Assembly (NCBI GenBank): GCA_024867545.1
Contig: JANFNE010000029.1
Location: 1 to 64,000 of the forward strand
Length of the DNA: 64,000 bases
Reading direction: 5' to 3'
From: Phytopythium helicoides
Taxonomy: Eukaryota; Oomycota; Peronosporomycetes; Pythiales; Pythiaceae
The notes beneath the pieces were generated by a model. It worked only from the letters and a program-made list of their open reading frames with translations, had not been told where the DNA came from and made no database searches. Below are positions 42,201-53,000 of the stretch, one piece after another. Position 1 is the stretch's first letter. Every line of letters starts with the position of its first letter. The position numbers were made by a program, and so were the translations under genes.

Positions 42201-42623
42201 AATACTACATCTGTTACGATGAGAATGAAAAAAGTCCGTGTCAAGACAGCCAGAATATCGATAAACGCAGCGGAATATGCTTTCGCGCTAGGTTATCGCG
42301 AACTTGGAGAATATCTCGTGCAAGAGTTACGACAGATTGGTCAGGTCCACGAGGATATGAGCGACACGTCCAAAGCCGATTCCGTGACGCTCTCCAAATA
42401 TGACGAGATGACTGCAATCGTTCAAGCTGTCAGATTTTCACAGGGACGAGTGCGTAGCTTCCAGGCTGTCGCGGGCGATCTCCTTGGCACAGCCACTTTA
42501 GGTGTCACTCTGGAAGCTGAAATCGTTCGGTCTGAGACAATTTCAGAGCACACTTGGCTTCCAGTCCAGCTCGCTGCCGCGCTCCAATACGCTGAGATCA
42601 CGATGCGGCTCGTCGCAATGTAG
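39237..42623 (+). CDS. Large ankyrin-repeat protein with duplicated C-terminal module
   Basis: 1128 residues from the ATG at 39237 (MTSSSARNQ); an upstream in-frame ATG at 39159 would add 26 residues. Ankyrin repeats form three blocks: about 4 repeats after a unique N terminus, about 5-6 in a second block after a Ser-rich linker, and about 8-9 in a third. The last repeat runs into HQMPMGLAFKNGHVDLYLEL, followed by a CxC pair (QCSCH). After an acidic linker come two related ~70-residue modules: FPIHCAVVRSNGDLNEFEQL... to ...AEYAFALGYRELGEYL, and AIVQAVRFSQGRVRSF... to ...LAAALQYAEITMRL. Ankyrin proteins usually act as protein-binding scaffolds; no enzyme domain, signal peptide or membrane span is visible. 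This gene is the closest intact relative of the broken copies in 6380-31104. No intron is needed. Confidence 0.88.
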   Translation: MTSSSARNQAPEMFQACSDVLFGATGSTDSSTTDPITAAYVSAIKSGGVNVFGVAGPPSWWTTGGSAATVSGCGDTPLHLAAYTGNKLAAETLIQEKADVNARNDTGCTPLHVAASRNHVSVAQLLIGAQANVNAVDKNGHTSLHWAAERGHESVARLLVNANAKLGLKDKNGMTPLDYAVLRGRKSLVRLLGDVTSKSAETQGGARPATTLGQEYSPSRPNNPPLSRHRSDVQRGEVNSFSVDRESTIDDALHRKSTGDSTQPEVATCKVATNMQGPSIFVASSSGQIREVRSIIDTGADLDIFDGNGFSPLILAARNGYDAVVTALVDGGANVELKQVTVRKMESTVTRESMTALQYACAFNHANVVQVLLDAGARVNVLRGDCVNAPLITAARAGNYVIVKMLTESGADSQVADNRGRTALHWACYQGHALVTRLLLNAGAQKDLKDVEGMTPLMLGARNNCFEIVRMLIEAGSNTLAKNFKGQGAREIALAKGYNEQTAKILRLLELHESGSGHTTPSTHIRVLEDAIELDMKIAAQIGDLTVIQIQTRAGANVNAVDERGWTPLMHAAFFGHEKVVDALLESGAQFEAVENEDNRTALYLACSFGHERVVDALMKAGANVNVRNKSGCTPLMLAAYKNNSGLLKMLLSHGANIEAVDNIQRTALLRACAFGRPRMARLLLDHDVNVEAVESEGMTPLLLCAQKGYTEIGCMLIDARANTKVVDKDGMTPLHWSARNGHIDIVKVLIGAKVSIDSTDELSRTPLGWAASNGHSEVARILIDGGANVLAKDKSHQMPMGLAFKNGHVDLYLELLGAGMLQRNQCSCHQTSYQSCNTSSFPSLARVGSMLAQADGVRIQSDFKSDGNGDAHVNEASDSKPRADAIEYLPSQIGGDKANLKSGDDVTSDILSAGLSASVGRDASVATTDSWISVDDLSSRTNSLVREREEFVFVDNESSFPIHCAVVRSNGDLNEFEQLTNGIDLRTNTTSVTMRMKKVRVKTARISINAAEYAFALGYRELGEYLVQELRQIGQVHEDMSDTSKADSVTLSKYDEMTAIVQAVRFSQGRVRSFQAVAGDLLGTATLGVTLEAEIVRSETISEHTWLPVQLAAALQYAEITMRLVAM

Positions 42624-42922
42624 TTCTGCATTCGTGATCTTCATGCTGGATGGATCGAATGCCTTCAGATTTCAATGCGTGTATGTTTTGTAAGCAAACA
42701 ATCCACATCCATTCCGTTCACTGCAGATTCGATAGCAACATGTCAATACCTTCTGCAAGCAATCACACACCTTCCGAGTTCGGCGGAAGTGGCGCTCGGT
42801 ATCTAAAAACAGCTCGTCACTAATCTGCAAGCCGGCATTTTGCCCGAAACTCCGCGCTCTCCCACATCAACGTCCTCTGCATATGGAAATGTGTCAAGTC
42901 GGCAGCTGATAACGGCCCATGA

Positions 42923-44992
42923 ATGCTTGAGACAGCCAACAGCTCCAACCACACCAGTCGACCTCTACTTCTGTGCGAGAAACTCCAGGTAACGCGTCGG
43001 TGGCGTCGATACATGGAAATGGGTGCCTCCGATGGCATGGACTTGATATCTGCGGCAAAGGAAGGAGATGTTGCTATTGCGCAGAGGCTTATCGACTCCG
43101 GCGTCGACGTCAATACTCCTGATGAACGGGGTGAAACACCGCTAATGCATGCTGCACAGTGGGGTCATGACGAAGTTGTGCAAGCTCTAATTGATGCTGG
43201 CGCGAACGTGGAGGCCGACCATCGCTACGGAACAGCTCTAACTTGGGCGAGTTACAAGGGACGCGCATCCGTTGCTCAAAGGCTGATCGAGGAGGGTGCG
43301 AGTCTGGAGGCAACCGACATGCTTGGAAGGACCCCTCTTATGGAAGCTGCTCGTAGAGGGCGCATAGAGCTTGTGCAACTCCTCATCGAAGCTGGAGCCG
43401 ACATTCTCGCAACTGATAAAGGGAAACGAACAGCGCTCCGCCTTGCATCGGAGAATGGACACTCCAACGTGTGCAAGCTAATCAAAGAGAAGTCCAAGCG
43501 GGATTTATCTCTTGGCTCATCGCCTCCAGTGTCTACCCCTCTTGCTCAACTCAAGCACCAATGTTCCTTACCCCAATCAACAAACAAAAGGTTTTATCAA
43601 CCAGCCTTGCTGTCACGAAATTCGACAAGAACTCCTGAAGATCTCATTTCCACTGCAGCATCGACAGACCCAGCATTTCTAACTGTAGGCTCAGAAGCCT
43701 TTGAAGACGGCAAAAGTGAAAGCGACTCAACGAGTATCGTTAACCAAGTGAGACGAGCATCTCATGCTTCAGGCACACCGGTCGATAAAAATCAACTTCG
43801 TAGCCAAGTTGTTATTGAAGAAGATACGACACACTGTAGTGCAGCAACATCGTTTGAAATCAACGAACGAAAGCAGTTGCCATCAGCCAACGGTCCGTAC
43901 TCAGAGACCGAGTGCGCAATGACGTTAGTGTTTGCATCTCAAAATGGGGATGCAGAAGCAGTAAGAAGAATTTTGAGCGAAGGTGTCAATATTGACGTGA
44001 GAAGTGACAACCTCTGGACTCCATTACTATGGGCGTCATTTAAGGGTCATTTGGAGACTGTAAGGATTCTTGTTCAGGAAGGGGCCAGCCTAGAAGCAAA
44101 CGATGACCGTCATTGGACTTCACTAATCCATAGTGCAATTCAAGCCAACGAGGAGGTGGCAAAACTTTTAATCGAGTTCGGTGCAGACATCGAAGCTTCG
44201 GATCATAACAGATGGACAGCGCTGACATGGGCTTGTCACCGTGGTAATATTGCAGTTGCCAGACTCCTCATCGAGAATGGTGCCAATGTTGATGTGATAG
44301 ATGAGTCCGGGTGGACTCCATTGCGCCACGCTGCATTCCGAGAGAGCGAAGAAGTCACAACGCTGCTCATTGGTGCTGGTGCAGATGTGAATGCGCTGGA
44401 TCGAGATCAGCGGACAGCTCTGGCTTGGTCGATAATCAACGGTCGTACACCAATGACTCGTCTGCTTCTCGATGCTGGTGCGAACGTCAACTTAGTTGAT
44501 CGCCTCGGAATGACGCCACTGATGCTAGCTGCAAGGCAAGGGCAAACCGGTGTAGTGAGGATGCTCATCAGAGCTGGATCACACTTGTTGGCAAAGAACC
44601 AAAGAGGTGAAACAGCGATGATTCAAGCGGCAAAGAGTAACCACCGAGCTGCTATGCTGGAAATTTTGAAGGCACATGCTGATCAGACCAGCAAACTTAA
44701 CACTTCAGCAAACCTAAGAAGTAGTCAAGTTCAGAGCAGCGAGTCTCGCCCAACTCGTCGGCGATTGAGATGGAAGTGGCCTCGCAGCTTTCGACTCAAG
44801 GAGAGAGAGCAAGAAGAGTCATCCACGATGGAACCGTCGAATATTCATGTTAGTCATGCGCCATTATCCTTGCCAGCGAGTTCAAGCACGGAAATGGTAG
44901 TGCTTTACCACGTCCCAGCAACCACATCCCTTCATTGGCGGTCTGTCTGGAGGGGATTTGGTGCGATTCACGAACAGGATAAACTTCAGTGA
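42923..44992 (+). CDS. Ankyrin-repeat protein lacking the C-terminal modules
   Basis: 689 residues from the ATG at 42923; an alternative ATG at 43013 (MEMGASDGMDLISAAKEGD) starts right at the first repeat. Four to five repeats form a first block, ending at NGHSNVCKLIKEKSK. A Ser/Thr-rich linker of about 130 residues follows, then about seven repeats (ALVFASQNGD... to MIQAAKSNHRAAMLEILKAH). The tail is basic (RPTRRRLRWKWPRSFRLK) and ends without the paired modules found in the neighbours. It lies 299 bp downstream of the previous ankyrin gene on the same strand, suggesting tandem duplication followed by loss or replacement of the 3' end. Function is presumed protein binding; the partner is unknown. 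Confidence 0.83.
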   Translation: MLETANSSNHTSRPLLLCEKLQVTRRWRRYMEMGASDGMDLISAAKEGDVAIAQRLIDSGVDVNTPDERGETPLMHAAQWGHDEVVQALIDAGANVEADHRYGTALTWASYKGRASVAQRLIEEGASLEATDMLGRTPLMEAARRGRIELVQLLIEAGADILATDKGKRTALRLASENGHSNVCKLIKEKSKRDLSLGSSPPVSTPLAQLKHQCSLPQSTNKRFYQPALLSRNSTRTPEDLISTAASTDPAFLTVGSEAFEDGKSESDSTSIVNQVRRASHASGTPVDKNQLRSQVVIEEDTTHCSAATSFEINERKQLPSANGPYSETECAMTLVFASQNGDAEAVRRILSEGVNIDVRSDNLWTPLLWASFKGHLETVRILVQEGASLEANDDRHWTSLIHSAIQANEEVAKLLIEFGADIEASDHNRWTALTWACHRGNIAVARLLIENGANVDVIDESGWTPLRHAAFRESEEVTTLLIGAGADVNALDRDQRTALAWSIINGRTPMTRLLLDAGANVNLVDRLGMTPLMLAARQGQTGVVRMLIRAGSHLLAKNQRGETAMIQAAKSNHRAAMLEILKAHADQTSKLNTSANLRSSQVQSSESRPTRRRLRWKWPRSFRLKEREQEESSTMEPSNIHVSHAPLSLPASSSTEMVVLYHVPATTSLHWRSVWRGFGAIHEQDKLQ

Positions 44993-45104
44993 TCACATTG
45001 TGCCAACTGTGTGATCTGTCCCCGATCGTGATGTATGTTCGAAAAACAGCGTTTTTAAATCCTAGCACGGCTTGAATCCACATGTAGAATGCGTACTAGC
45101 AGTA

Positions 45105-45622
45105 CTAACTGGTCTTGGTTGGAGGCCCTGCGCGCTTCGGAGCCTTCTTCTTACCTGTCTTCTTCTTGGCAGGCTCACCGACACCATGAAGCTCCTTGAT
45201 TCGTGCCCGCTGCTCAGCCAGAATCTCAGCCTGGGTTCTTTGTGCCACTTTCTCCTTCGGAACAGCAATGTCTGGGCGTTTCTTGGGGGCCTTGTCAGGC
45301 AGCACCACAAGCCGACGACGCGCGTCCCAGTCTCGACACCACCGGATGATGGCCCAAAGACTGAATGACCCATTAGATGAAAGAACAATCGCCATCACAG
45401 CGGAATTAGCGTACATTGGGCAAGTGAAGACCATTGTGAAGACCGTGACGAGCATGATATTGTCTACGTAGATGAGAAGTGAGAAATCAGCGAGCAGATA
45501 CCAGGCTTACCAGGAAATCGTGGCCTACTTGTGTCTTGCCCTTGCATCCGAAGAATGATTATCAAGATGCAAAGCGCATAGGTGATGCTGAGAACGCGTA
45601 TGGCGATCTCGACTTTCTCCAT
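45105..45622 (-). CDS. Small two-helix membrane protein with basic tail (2 exons)
   Basis: Two exons: 45622-45511 and 45463-45105. The intron (45464-45510, 47 bp) has GTAAGC and CTACGTAG ends and joins ...RPRFP to DNIMLV in frame, giving 156 residues. Residues of about 10-24 (VLSITYALCILIIIL) and 41-65 are hydrophobic and probably span a membrane. The C-terminal half is Lys/Arg-rich (KKTGKKKAPKRAGPPTK) with a central charged helix (EILAEQRARIKELHG). The ATG at 45622 is chosen because the frame meets a stop upstream near 45680, although an extra 5' exon is possible. I do not recognise the family. The strand and spacing (146 bp from the next gene's 3' end) suggest an independent gene. Confidence 0.65.
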
Positions 45623-45768
45623 CGCATAGATTAGCCAATTCTGCCGGCTTCTTCGCTGGAAATTGGGTGTGGTGTCGCTTCACAAACCTGAAAATGACCA
45701 CGACGGTTCAAGAAGAAAGAGGATCGCGAAAGCTGTGATTAGACTTGATTAGACTGACGATCTATGCT

Positions 45769-47792
45769 CTATCCATTTCTGATGCTAATGAGAACACTAC
45801 GAACAAGCTGCTCGATCGTCCAACCTTCCGAAGAAGGAGGGCGTAAAGAAGTTGGGGTACCCATCTTGCGAAAAACATATATGCCGGGAAGCCTGCGAAG
45901 TGATTCTAGTCCTTCGATAGTTGCAACGCCGTCGACTTGATCTACGTTGACACTTGCAAACACGGGTACCTCAGATGTCTCTGAGAGTGCCACATACCTA
46001 GAGGCAAACACCGTCGCAAGCTGCTCAAATAACGGCTCAAACGACCTGCAGGAGGAACAGCGAGGACTCATGAATACAACGACGAGAGGTCCATCCTGCT
46101 TGTAACTCTGTAGCTGATCGATGTGGGTAATTCGCTGGATGAGACCTGCTCGCGACTGCGGATACTGGTTTGATAGCAAGTGATAGTAAAAGTCATCGCC
46201 CGAGACCTCATAGACATCGCCAGTATCAAATCCATCGACTGAGAGTCGACGGGTGGAGGTCTGGATCGAGTCATCAACTGTGACATCCGTGCTGTCAAGT
46301 TCCCACCGCTGGAAACCCTCTTCCCAGAATTCATCGTAGCTCATACCAGAATCCGCCACGTCAGGGGCCATAGGATCGAAAACTGGCAGCAACCAATCAT
46401 CCAAAAACGAGGCAGCATTCTTGACAAAGGGCGATGTTGATGGTGAATCCGGCTTGTTAATTGCAGCAAGAAGGACTTCACCGGCCATAGGGAACCGATA
46501 TGCCGGCAGCGATACATTTCCGATTAGTAGAAGAGCTGGGATATAATTTGGATCAATGACTGCGTGTGCGTTGCATAGCTCAGGCTCATATTCCGTTGGC
46601 ACCACGAGGAATCGCACGACAAGTGATGACGTGACGGCAGCAGGAATGGACAACACGGACACATTGCTGGTGTTCTGGGCGGCGAACGTGTCAGCCAGTT
46701 TGTCAAACTGTGGAGCCAACGCTTGAAAGTAGCTGGCAGAGGTGTTGGCAAAGAGGAGCACGTGACCTGCAGCAGTCTTGTCGTAGAAGTAGCTCGCGTA
46801 CGCACCACCCTTGTATGTTCCAACGAGACCGAATCGGTTTTTCGTCAGGTAAGCCTCGAAAGCGGTTGCGTTCCATCCATATTCGCTGGACAGCTGTGTT
46901 GTGTCTCCGACCGTGGAAGTGCTACTAGTTTCTCTTGATGTGCCAGGAAACACGAGCCGGTCACGACCGAATTCCCGAAAGATAACGGCAGTAGGCAATG
47001 AAGCTCGTTCTGTTTCCGAGTCCAGAAGAGTTGCATTGGTTGACGCGAAATATCGAACTGCCGCTGGGCCGATTCCTGCGCTAGCTCCAGACGCAATGCT
47101 GTCTGTAAGGGCGATGGACGCGACATCAGCGACGGCAGAATTGTCAACAGTGTCTACTACCAACAACACCAACAGTGCGGTGTTGCTGATGAACTTCATC
47201 AAGTTCTCGCGAGTAGAAACCCACAGCAATACACCTTGATCCACTTTTCCTAAGGAAGCGTTTGATGTTGGGGACACTGATAGCAAATAGCGCTGGATTT
47301 CCGCACTTGATCGCCCGCCAGAGTAGACGGAGATACCGCCATCACAACCAACGACGGCACTGTTCTTGATGGTGACTTGCCCTAGCAGACAGTTGAATAG
47401 GACAAGTGCTGGTAGTCCGGTCACGGGTAGCGCCACGACACCTTTGACATCAGCAACATCTACAGCTGCGAGGCGAAGAAATGGAAGAGAAGATGATGCG
47501 GTCGAGTGGAGTGAGGTAGCAGCGTCTGCAAACTCCCGAAACAGTGCTGCGCTGCCGCTGCGAGTCTGTGCAAGCAGCAATCGATTAGCCTCGATTTTTA
47601 CCGCCGAACGATGGAATAACTTGCGGTCGAATCCACGAGTAGGAACAATGGCGAGTACTTGGAGAGCGCGAGCGTGAACGACGGAGCATCTGTCAACAGC
47701 AGCACGCTATTCTGCTCCGGCAAAGAGACCAAAGACGAAGCTGCAGACGCCAAGGCAAGGTGAACAACGACCGCCAGGAGCAACCGCCTCAT
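45769..47792 (-). CDS. Secretory PDI-like protein with C-terminal CSSC thioredoxin domain (2 exons)
   Basis: Exons 47792-47602 and 47557-45769, joined by a 44-bp intron (GTAAAA donor, GCTAATC branch-like site, CGCAG acceptor); the join restores frame and gives 659 residues. A cleavable signal peptide (MRRLLLAVVVHLALASAAS) is followed by an N-terminal thioredoxin-fold region (SVLLLTDAPSFTLALSKYS) without a CxxC motif. A long middle with two or three PDI-like b-type folds follows. The C-terminal thioredoxin domain has PRCSSCRSFEPLFEQLA, cis-Pro in RRLPGIYVF, and ends RNG without an ER-retention tetrapeptide. N-glycosylation sequons are frequent in the middle (for example NTSNVS). A role in thiol-disulfide exchange in the ER or on exit from it is inferred. 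It lies head-to-tail, 235 bp from the PDI gene, on the same strand. Confidence 0.75.
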
Positions 47793-48027
47793 GACACGCG
47801 AACAAATGGGCTTGATGTGAGCTCAGGATATCCACAAGCGACTATTCAGAAAAATCACTCGAAGAGCCACAAGATACCACCACACCCACGACAGGATATT
47901 TGCAACGCAGGCCGCATCATATTTTCGCCTAGATAACTCTGATCGCTGACGAGAAAAAGAAGACTAACCATATCCATACACGCACCAAAATGCGCGGGGG
48001 GCTGTCGGCTGGTGTATACGTGTGCGC

Positions 48028-49524
48028 TTACAGCTCCTCGTGCTCCGTGCCCTGCGACGAGCTGTCCAGGTCGACCTTCTGCGAGTTCTGCTTGAGGAAG
48101 TCCGACATGGCCTCGACGTCGCGAGCACCCTCGTACACGACCGGGTTGAGCTTGTCGTTGGCCGGGAAGTAGAGGATCGTGGGGAAGCCCTTGACGTCCA
48201 CGCCAGGGTGGTCCACCTCGTTGGCCGTGGCGTCCATCTTGGCAATCAGGACGCTGTCGTCGTCAGCAAAAGCCTCGGCGAGCTCCTCGTACTTGGGCGC
48301 GAGGGCCTTGCAGTGGCCGCACCACGGGGCGTAGAACTCGAGCAGCACGTCCTGCTTCGAGTCGACGACGCGCTCCTTGAACGTCTTGCCGACGATGATC
48401 TTGACGGCCTCCTCGCTGTCGTCCTCCGGCTCGGCCGACTTGAGCAGGGGCTCCACCTCGCCAGCGAAGTAGCTCTTCTCGAAGGCCACGAGGTCCTCGG
48501 CGAGGCCCTCGCTGATCTTGGCGACAAAGTCCTCGCCCTGGTAGCTGAAGCCGTACTTCTTCATGCCGCCGGCCATGTTGACCAGGATGGCAGCCGGCAG
48601 GTCCTCGGTCTTGAGGCCGAAGTAGTCGACGATGCGCGTCTCCGTGTGCGGCATGAGCACGTGCACGATCTTGCCCTTGTTGGCCTGAGCGGGCACCTTG
48701 ATGGCCGCCTCGAGGTCCGACAGGTAGTCCTTGGTCGTGTCAACGAACACAAGCAGCTGCTCGTTGCTGTCGCCGCCGAAGATCATGGGCGCCTTCTCCT
48801 GCGAGAAGGTGATGACGAGCGGCTTGCTGTTGGCGTTGACGAACTGGGTGATGGCGTCCTTCTCGAACTCGCCCTCGAACACGTTCTTGCCCTCGTCGAA
48901 CTTCTTGTAGAGCACGATGGAGTCGATCTTGGCGGCGTCCTCCGTCACGTCCGTGGCCGTGGAGGCGGCGAAGACAACAAGGTCATCCTGGTCGGCAATT
49001 TTCTCCAGCACGGCTCGCTTGTCGCCGTCCTCCTCGTCAATAACAGCAAACACAACCACGTCGTTGGCGGCCTTGAGCGCGTCCAGCTCCTCGGCGTCGG
49101 CGACGATGTTGACTGCAGGTCCCGACTTCTTGACGACCCACTTGGTGATCTCCTCGCTGGTGCGTCCTCCGTCGTAGTCCTTGGCGGCGTCCGCGTCGCC
49201 CTTGAAGAACTTGAGCGTGGGGAATCCGCGAATACCGAAGCGCTCGGCGGCCTGCGTGTGCGCCGTGGCGTCGATCTTGGCGATGCGCAGCGGCGGGTCG
49301 AGCTCTCCGAGCGCCGCGGCCGCCTTGACGTACTCTGGCGCCAGGTTCTTGCAGTGTCCGCACCACGGCGCGTAGAACTCGACGAGCAGCGTGTCGTGCT
49401 CGGCGATGGCCGCGTCCAGCGTGTCGTCCGTGAGCACCAGCACGCCGTCCTCCTGCTCGAACTCGGTGGCCACCGCCGCGCACAGCAGCAGCGCCAGCGC
49501 CGCCGCCGCCTTCTTCAGGAACAT
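48028..49524 (-). CDS. PDI: Protein disulfide isomerase
   Basis: 498 residues with the classical a-b-b'-a' layout. Signal peptide at residues 1-19 (KKAAAALALLLCAAVA core). The first active site is APWCGHCKNLAPEY (C55, C58) and the second APWCGHCKALAPKY (about C402, C405). Both domains have the cis-proline context (GFPTLKFF and GFPTILYF). The C terminus EHEEL is an ER-retention-like signal, a variant of HDEL. It oxidises, reduces and rearranges disulfides of secretory proteins in the ER lumen. The frame is open 40 codons upstream to 49644, but the ATG at 49524 starts a clean signal peptide and is preferred. No intron. High GC in the third codon position makes the opposite strand falsely open. 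Confidence 0.95.
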   Translation of the reverse strand: MFLKKAAAALALLLCAAVATEFEQEDGVLVLTDDTLDAAIAEHDTLLVEFYAPWCGHCKNLAPEYVKAAAALGELDPPLRIAKIDATAHTQAAERFGIRGFPTLKFFKGDADAAKDYDGGRTSEEITKWVVKKSGPAVNIVADAEELDALKAANDVVVFAVIDEEDGDKRAVLEKIADQDDLVVFAASTATDVTEDAAKIDSIVLYKKFDEGKNVFEGEFEKDAITQFVNANSKPLVITFSQEKAPMIFGGDSNEQLLVFVDTTKDYLSDLEAAIKVPAQANKGKIVHVLMPHTETRIVDYFGLKTEDLPAAILVNMAGGMKKYGFSYQGEDFVAKISEGLAEDLVAFEKSYFAGEVEPLLKSAEPEDDSEEAVKIIVGKTFKERVVDSKQDVLLEFYAPWCGHCKALAPKYEELAEAFADDDSVLIAKMDATANEVDHPGVDVKGFPTILYFPANDKLNPVVYEGARDVEAMSDFLKQNSQKVDLDSSSQGTEHEEL

Positions 49525-50093
49525 CTTGCGCGGCCTTTCTCCGAGAGGGGAAATCCAAAAGTGAGCCTTGCCCACCTGGTTGCAGGTGGCGACTCGACAC
49601 GTGGCGCCTGCTGACTTGGGATTTGTATACGAGCGGACTGGCATACAAAAAACTAGTGAAACGGGGATTGCGTAGGGGGCGACCTTTGGAATTTGGGGAG
49701 AGATTGAATGGGAGTTGTGTAATTTGGGGAAATATTATGCGGGATTCGGGAATTGATGGATTGTCTTCCCGATTGGCGAACGACAGTGGATGATTGGGAT
49801 TCACTGCTGCCTTCGCGCAGATGCGTGAAAAAGCAGTCGGGCTTTGTGCATTGGGAGCAGCAGCAGGAGCAGCAGCAATGAGTTGTGAGCTCAGGTGAGG
49901 AGCGGCGTGTTCGGCATGCAGTCGGTTGCGGTGTATCGCCGACAGCTGCGTTTGTAGCGGAACAATGTTGAAGTTGAGGATACGAACGGAACGAGTGGTG
50001 GACATTGCTTGGTCTCAGCTTGAAGTGATTGATACATTTGTGAGCTCCTGCCACAAAGCAACATGACTCGTGCAAGCTTTATTAATGCATCAC
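49525..50093. other. PDI upstream region and convergent-side spacer
   Basis: Promoter and 5' UTR of the PDI gene up to about 49700, then AT-richer spacer to the stop of the ankyrin gene at 50094. No separate gene seen; the long minus-strand frame here is a frame-shifted shadow of PDI. Confidence 0.45.
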
Positions 50094-53000
50094 CTACGCA
50101 TCCATGAGGTGCTCGACGATGTCCTCGAACTCGAGCGCCACCGCGAGCTGGGTGGGGCGCCACGAATGCTTGCTGATGGTCTCAATCGAAGTAATCTTGG
50201 CGCGAATCTTGGCATTCCGATGCAACGGATCGTCTTCCTTTGCGCTCGCGATGGCCTTGAACACGCTCACGTACCCACGACTCTGTTTCACGGCTCGGAT
50301 TATTGGGAACCTCTTGTCGCTTTCAAGTAGCGTCACTTTGTCCGCCTTCGTCTTGATAAGTGTGTGCTCAGGATCGATCTCCATATCCTGCACGAGATGA
50401 TCACCGAGACCTTGATAGCCAAGCAGAAATGCATACTCGGCGGCGGTGATCAGCTTTTTCGACGTTGAGATGCGAGCCTTCTTGACCTTCATCTTCCGAT
50501 ACGCGGCGTCTCCGCTGAAATCAGCGCCAGCTGCCAATCGCTGAAACTCGTCGAGGTCGCCTGCGCAGTGGAAAACAGCGCGATGAATTGGAAACTCCTC
50601 TTCACTGTCGACGAGTAGTATCTTTTCGTGTGTTTGCGCATCGGTTCTCACATCATGAGAGGCCGCAGGTTGTGGCAGGTCGCGTTCCTTTGGAGACGCC
50701 GAAAACTCTGTCATCTGAACAGGATCACTTTTTGAAGCGGCTGTCGTGGTGCTAGATATGTTGCATCGGTCAATATCCGGCTCATGAAGTGACTCTATCA
50801 ATGGTAGTGCTGAGTCAAAGTTGTGGCTGATGTCTGTTTCGAACGCAGGGGCGCTTTCAACAGATTCCACACATTCTGTCTTGGTCTTGGCCGGCGTTAT
50901 AGACACTGGCAACTCGACGCTTTTCATAGGTAACTGCTCAATTGCTTCAGTAAGAGGGACGCCGCCTTGGCATACTAATGAAAATGGGCTCAGGCAGCTA
51001 GCATAGGACTGTACACGACAAGCGCAATGGTTTTTCTGCAAGATACTTGTTCCTAGCAGCTCAAAACAGAGGTCGATGTGCTGGTTCTTGAATGCTAAGC
51101 CGATGGGAAGTTGATGCGTCGTGTCCTTAGCTAGGATGTTTGCGCCTGCATCAACCAAGATACGGGCCACTTCACTATGACCGTAGTAAGCTGCCCATCC
51201 GAGCGGTGTTCGCTCGATCTCATCATTCGCATCAATGTCTGCTTTCGCAGCAATCAGTTTGCGCGCAATGTCTAGGTGGCCATTGTGTGCAGCCCAGTGC
51301 AGCGCTGTCAATCCGTTCTTGTCAGCTGATTTTAAGTTGGCATTGGCATCGACCAGTGTGCATAACGCTTCGTAATTACTTTCACGAGCAACCCACAATA
51401 AGGCCGTCATTCCATCAGTATCAATTGCTTCTAAGTTTGCGTTCGCCTTGACCAGATCACTAATCGTCTTCGAGCAGCCATGCACAGCTGCTCGCAGTAT
51501 GGCAGTCCTTTTCTTGATGTCTGTTGCTTCAAGATCTGCACCTCCTTCGATAAGTGCACTTAAAACAGCATCATTCCTCTTGTTTTCAGCAACTGTGAGT
51601 GGTGTCCGGCCAGACAAGTCGACTACATTCACATTTGCCCCCTTTTCGATCAGGATTCGAGCAGTTGAAACATGTCCAAATGAACACGCTATAAAGAGGG
51701 CCGTGCGATGATCTTCCTTTTCCACAGCGTCAATACTTGCGCCGCTACTGATTAATGCCGCAACGGCAGCGTCTTGTCCGAAACAAGCTGCGTGCATCAG
51801 TGGAGTCCATCCATGAGTGTCGCTTTTGTTTACGTCTGCCCCAGCAAGTACAAGGATCTGGATAATTGCGACATCCCCCATTTGAGCAGCCGATATCAAT
51901 TCGCTTTTGTTTAGCCTCGCCATGGTCTCCACCAGTTCTTCGTTAGATAAGGCAACAAGTTTTTGCCCAGATATTTGGGCATTTGTTGCACGGTAAATGA
52001 CATCAACCATCTTGTCATCACCGCTATTGGACGCGATATGATGAGCGCTCTCACCACGATTGTTTCTTGTCTCGGTATTTGCCCCTGTTCCAATTAAGAT
52101 TCGCACGACATCTGCGTGGCCATTCGCAGTTGCTAGTAGCAGGGGTGTCATACCCGCATTATCCTTGCATTCAAGAGCCACTCCGGCATCGATCAGAAGG
52201 CGAAGTACAGACACATGGCCACCACAACAGGCCCAATGCAACGCTGTGCGCAACGTAGAGTTCATGGCTTCGAGATCAGCTCCGTGATCAATCAGCATCT
52301 TTACGATCGCATCGCTACCAATTCGTGACGCAGCAATCAGAGGTGTCTCGCCCTCGTCGTCGTATACTTGGATATTTGCACCGGCATTAAGCAACACACG
52401 AACCACAACTGCACGGTCATTGGCGCACGCATAGTGTAAAGCTGTCTTGAAACCACTGTCGACGGGTTCCTTGCTGCAACGCTCAATTGAATCAATCCTC
52501 GCACCTCCATCAATCAACGCACTAACAACTGCATCGTAGCCATTCCGAGCAGCACAAATCAGTGGTGTCTGACCAACGTCATCACAGCCATCCACATCGG
52601 CTCCTTCAGAGATTAAGGTTCTCACGTGACTTGCTTGTCCGTTAGACGCTGCGAGCATAAGTTTTGTCCATGGATTTATTGTTTTAGTAGTCAGGTCAGG
52701 CTGGCTGTCGATATGTGACTCCGACTTGTTAGTCAGTAGTTCAATCAACGATTCCACTGTCATGCAAGCACTTTGAGCGATAGTCTCTGTCGCATCATCG
52801 AGTATTGCCGCCACTCGGCTGCGACCTCTCTCAGAAGCCACCATTTTAGGAGTCTTGTTGGTAATGTCTGCAACTTGCAGATTGGCGCCAGCTTCAATTA
52901 GTTGTCGCACTACTGATTCATGCCCAGATAGTCCAGCCTTATGGAGTGGTGTTTGTCCACTATTGGAGGTCGCTTCTACTTTTGCGCCAACACTCAGCAA

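Noticed and set aside
48022..49614. Plus-strand open frame of 530 codons opposite PDI
   Set aside because: Shadow of a high-GC gene; the sense strand encodes a canonical PDI with both CGHC sites.
49037..50005. 322-codon minus-strand frame over the PDI start
   Set aside because: Frame-shifted relative to PDI; its second half is Arg/Gly/Ala-rich nonsense of the signal peptide and first domain.
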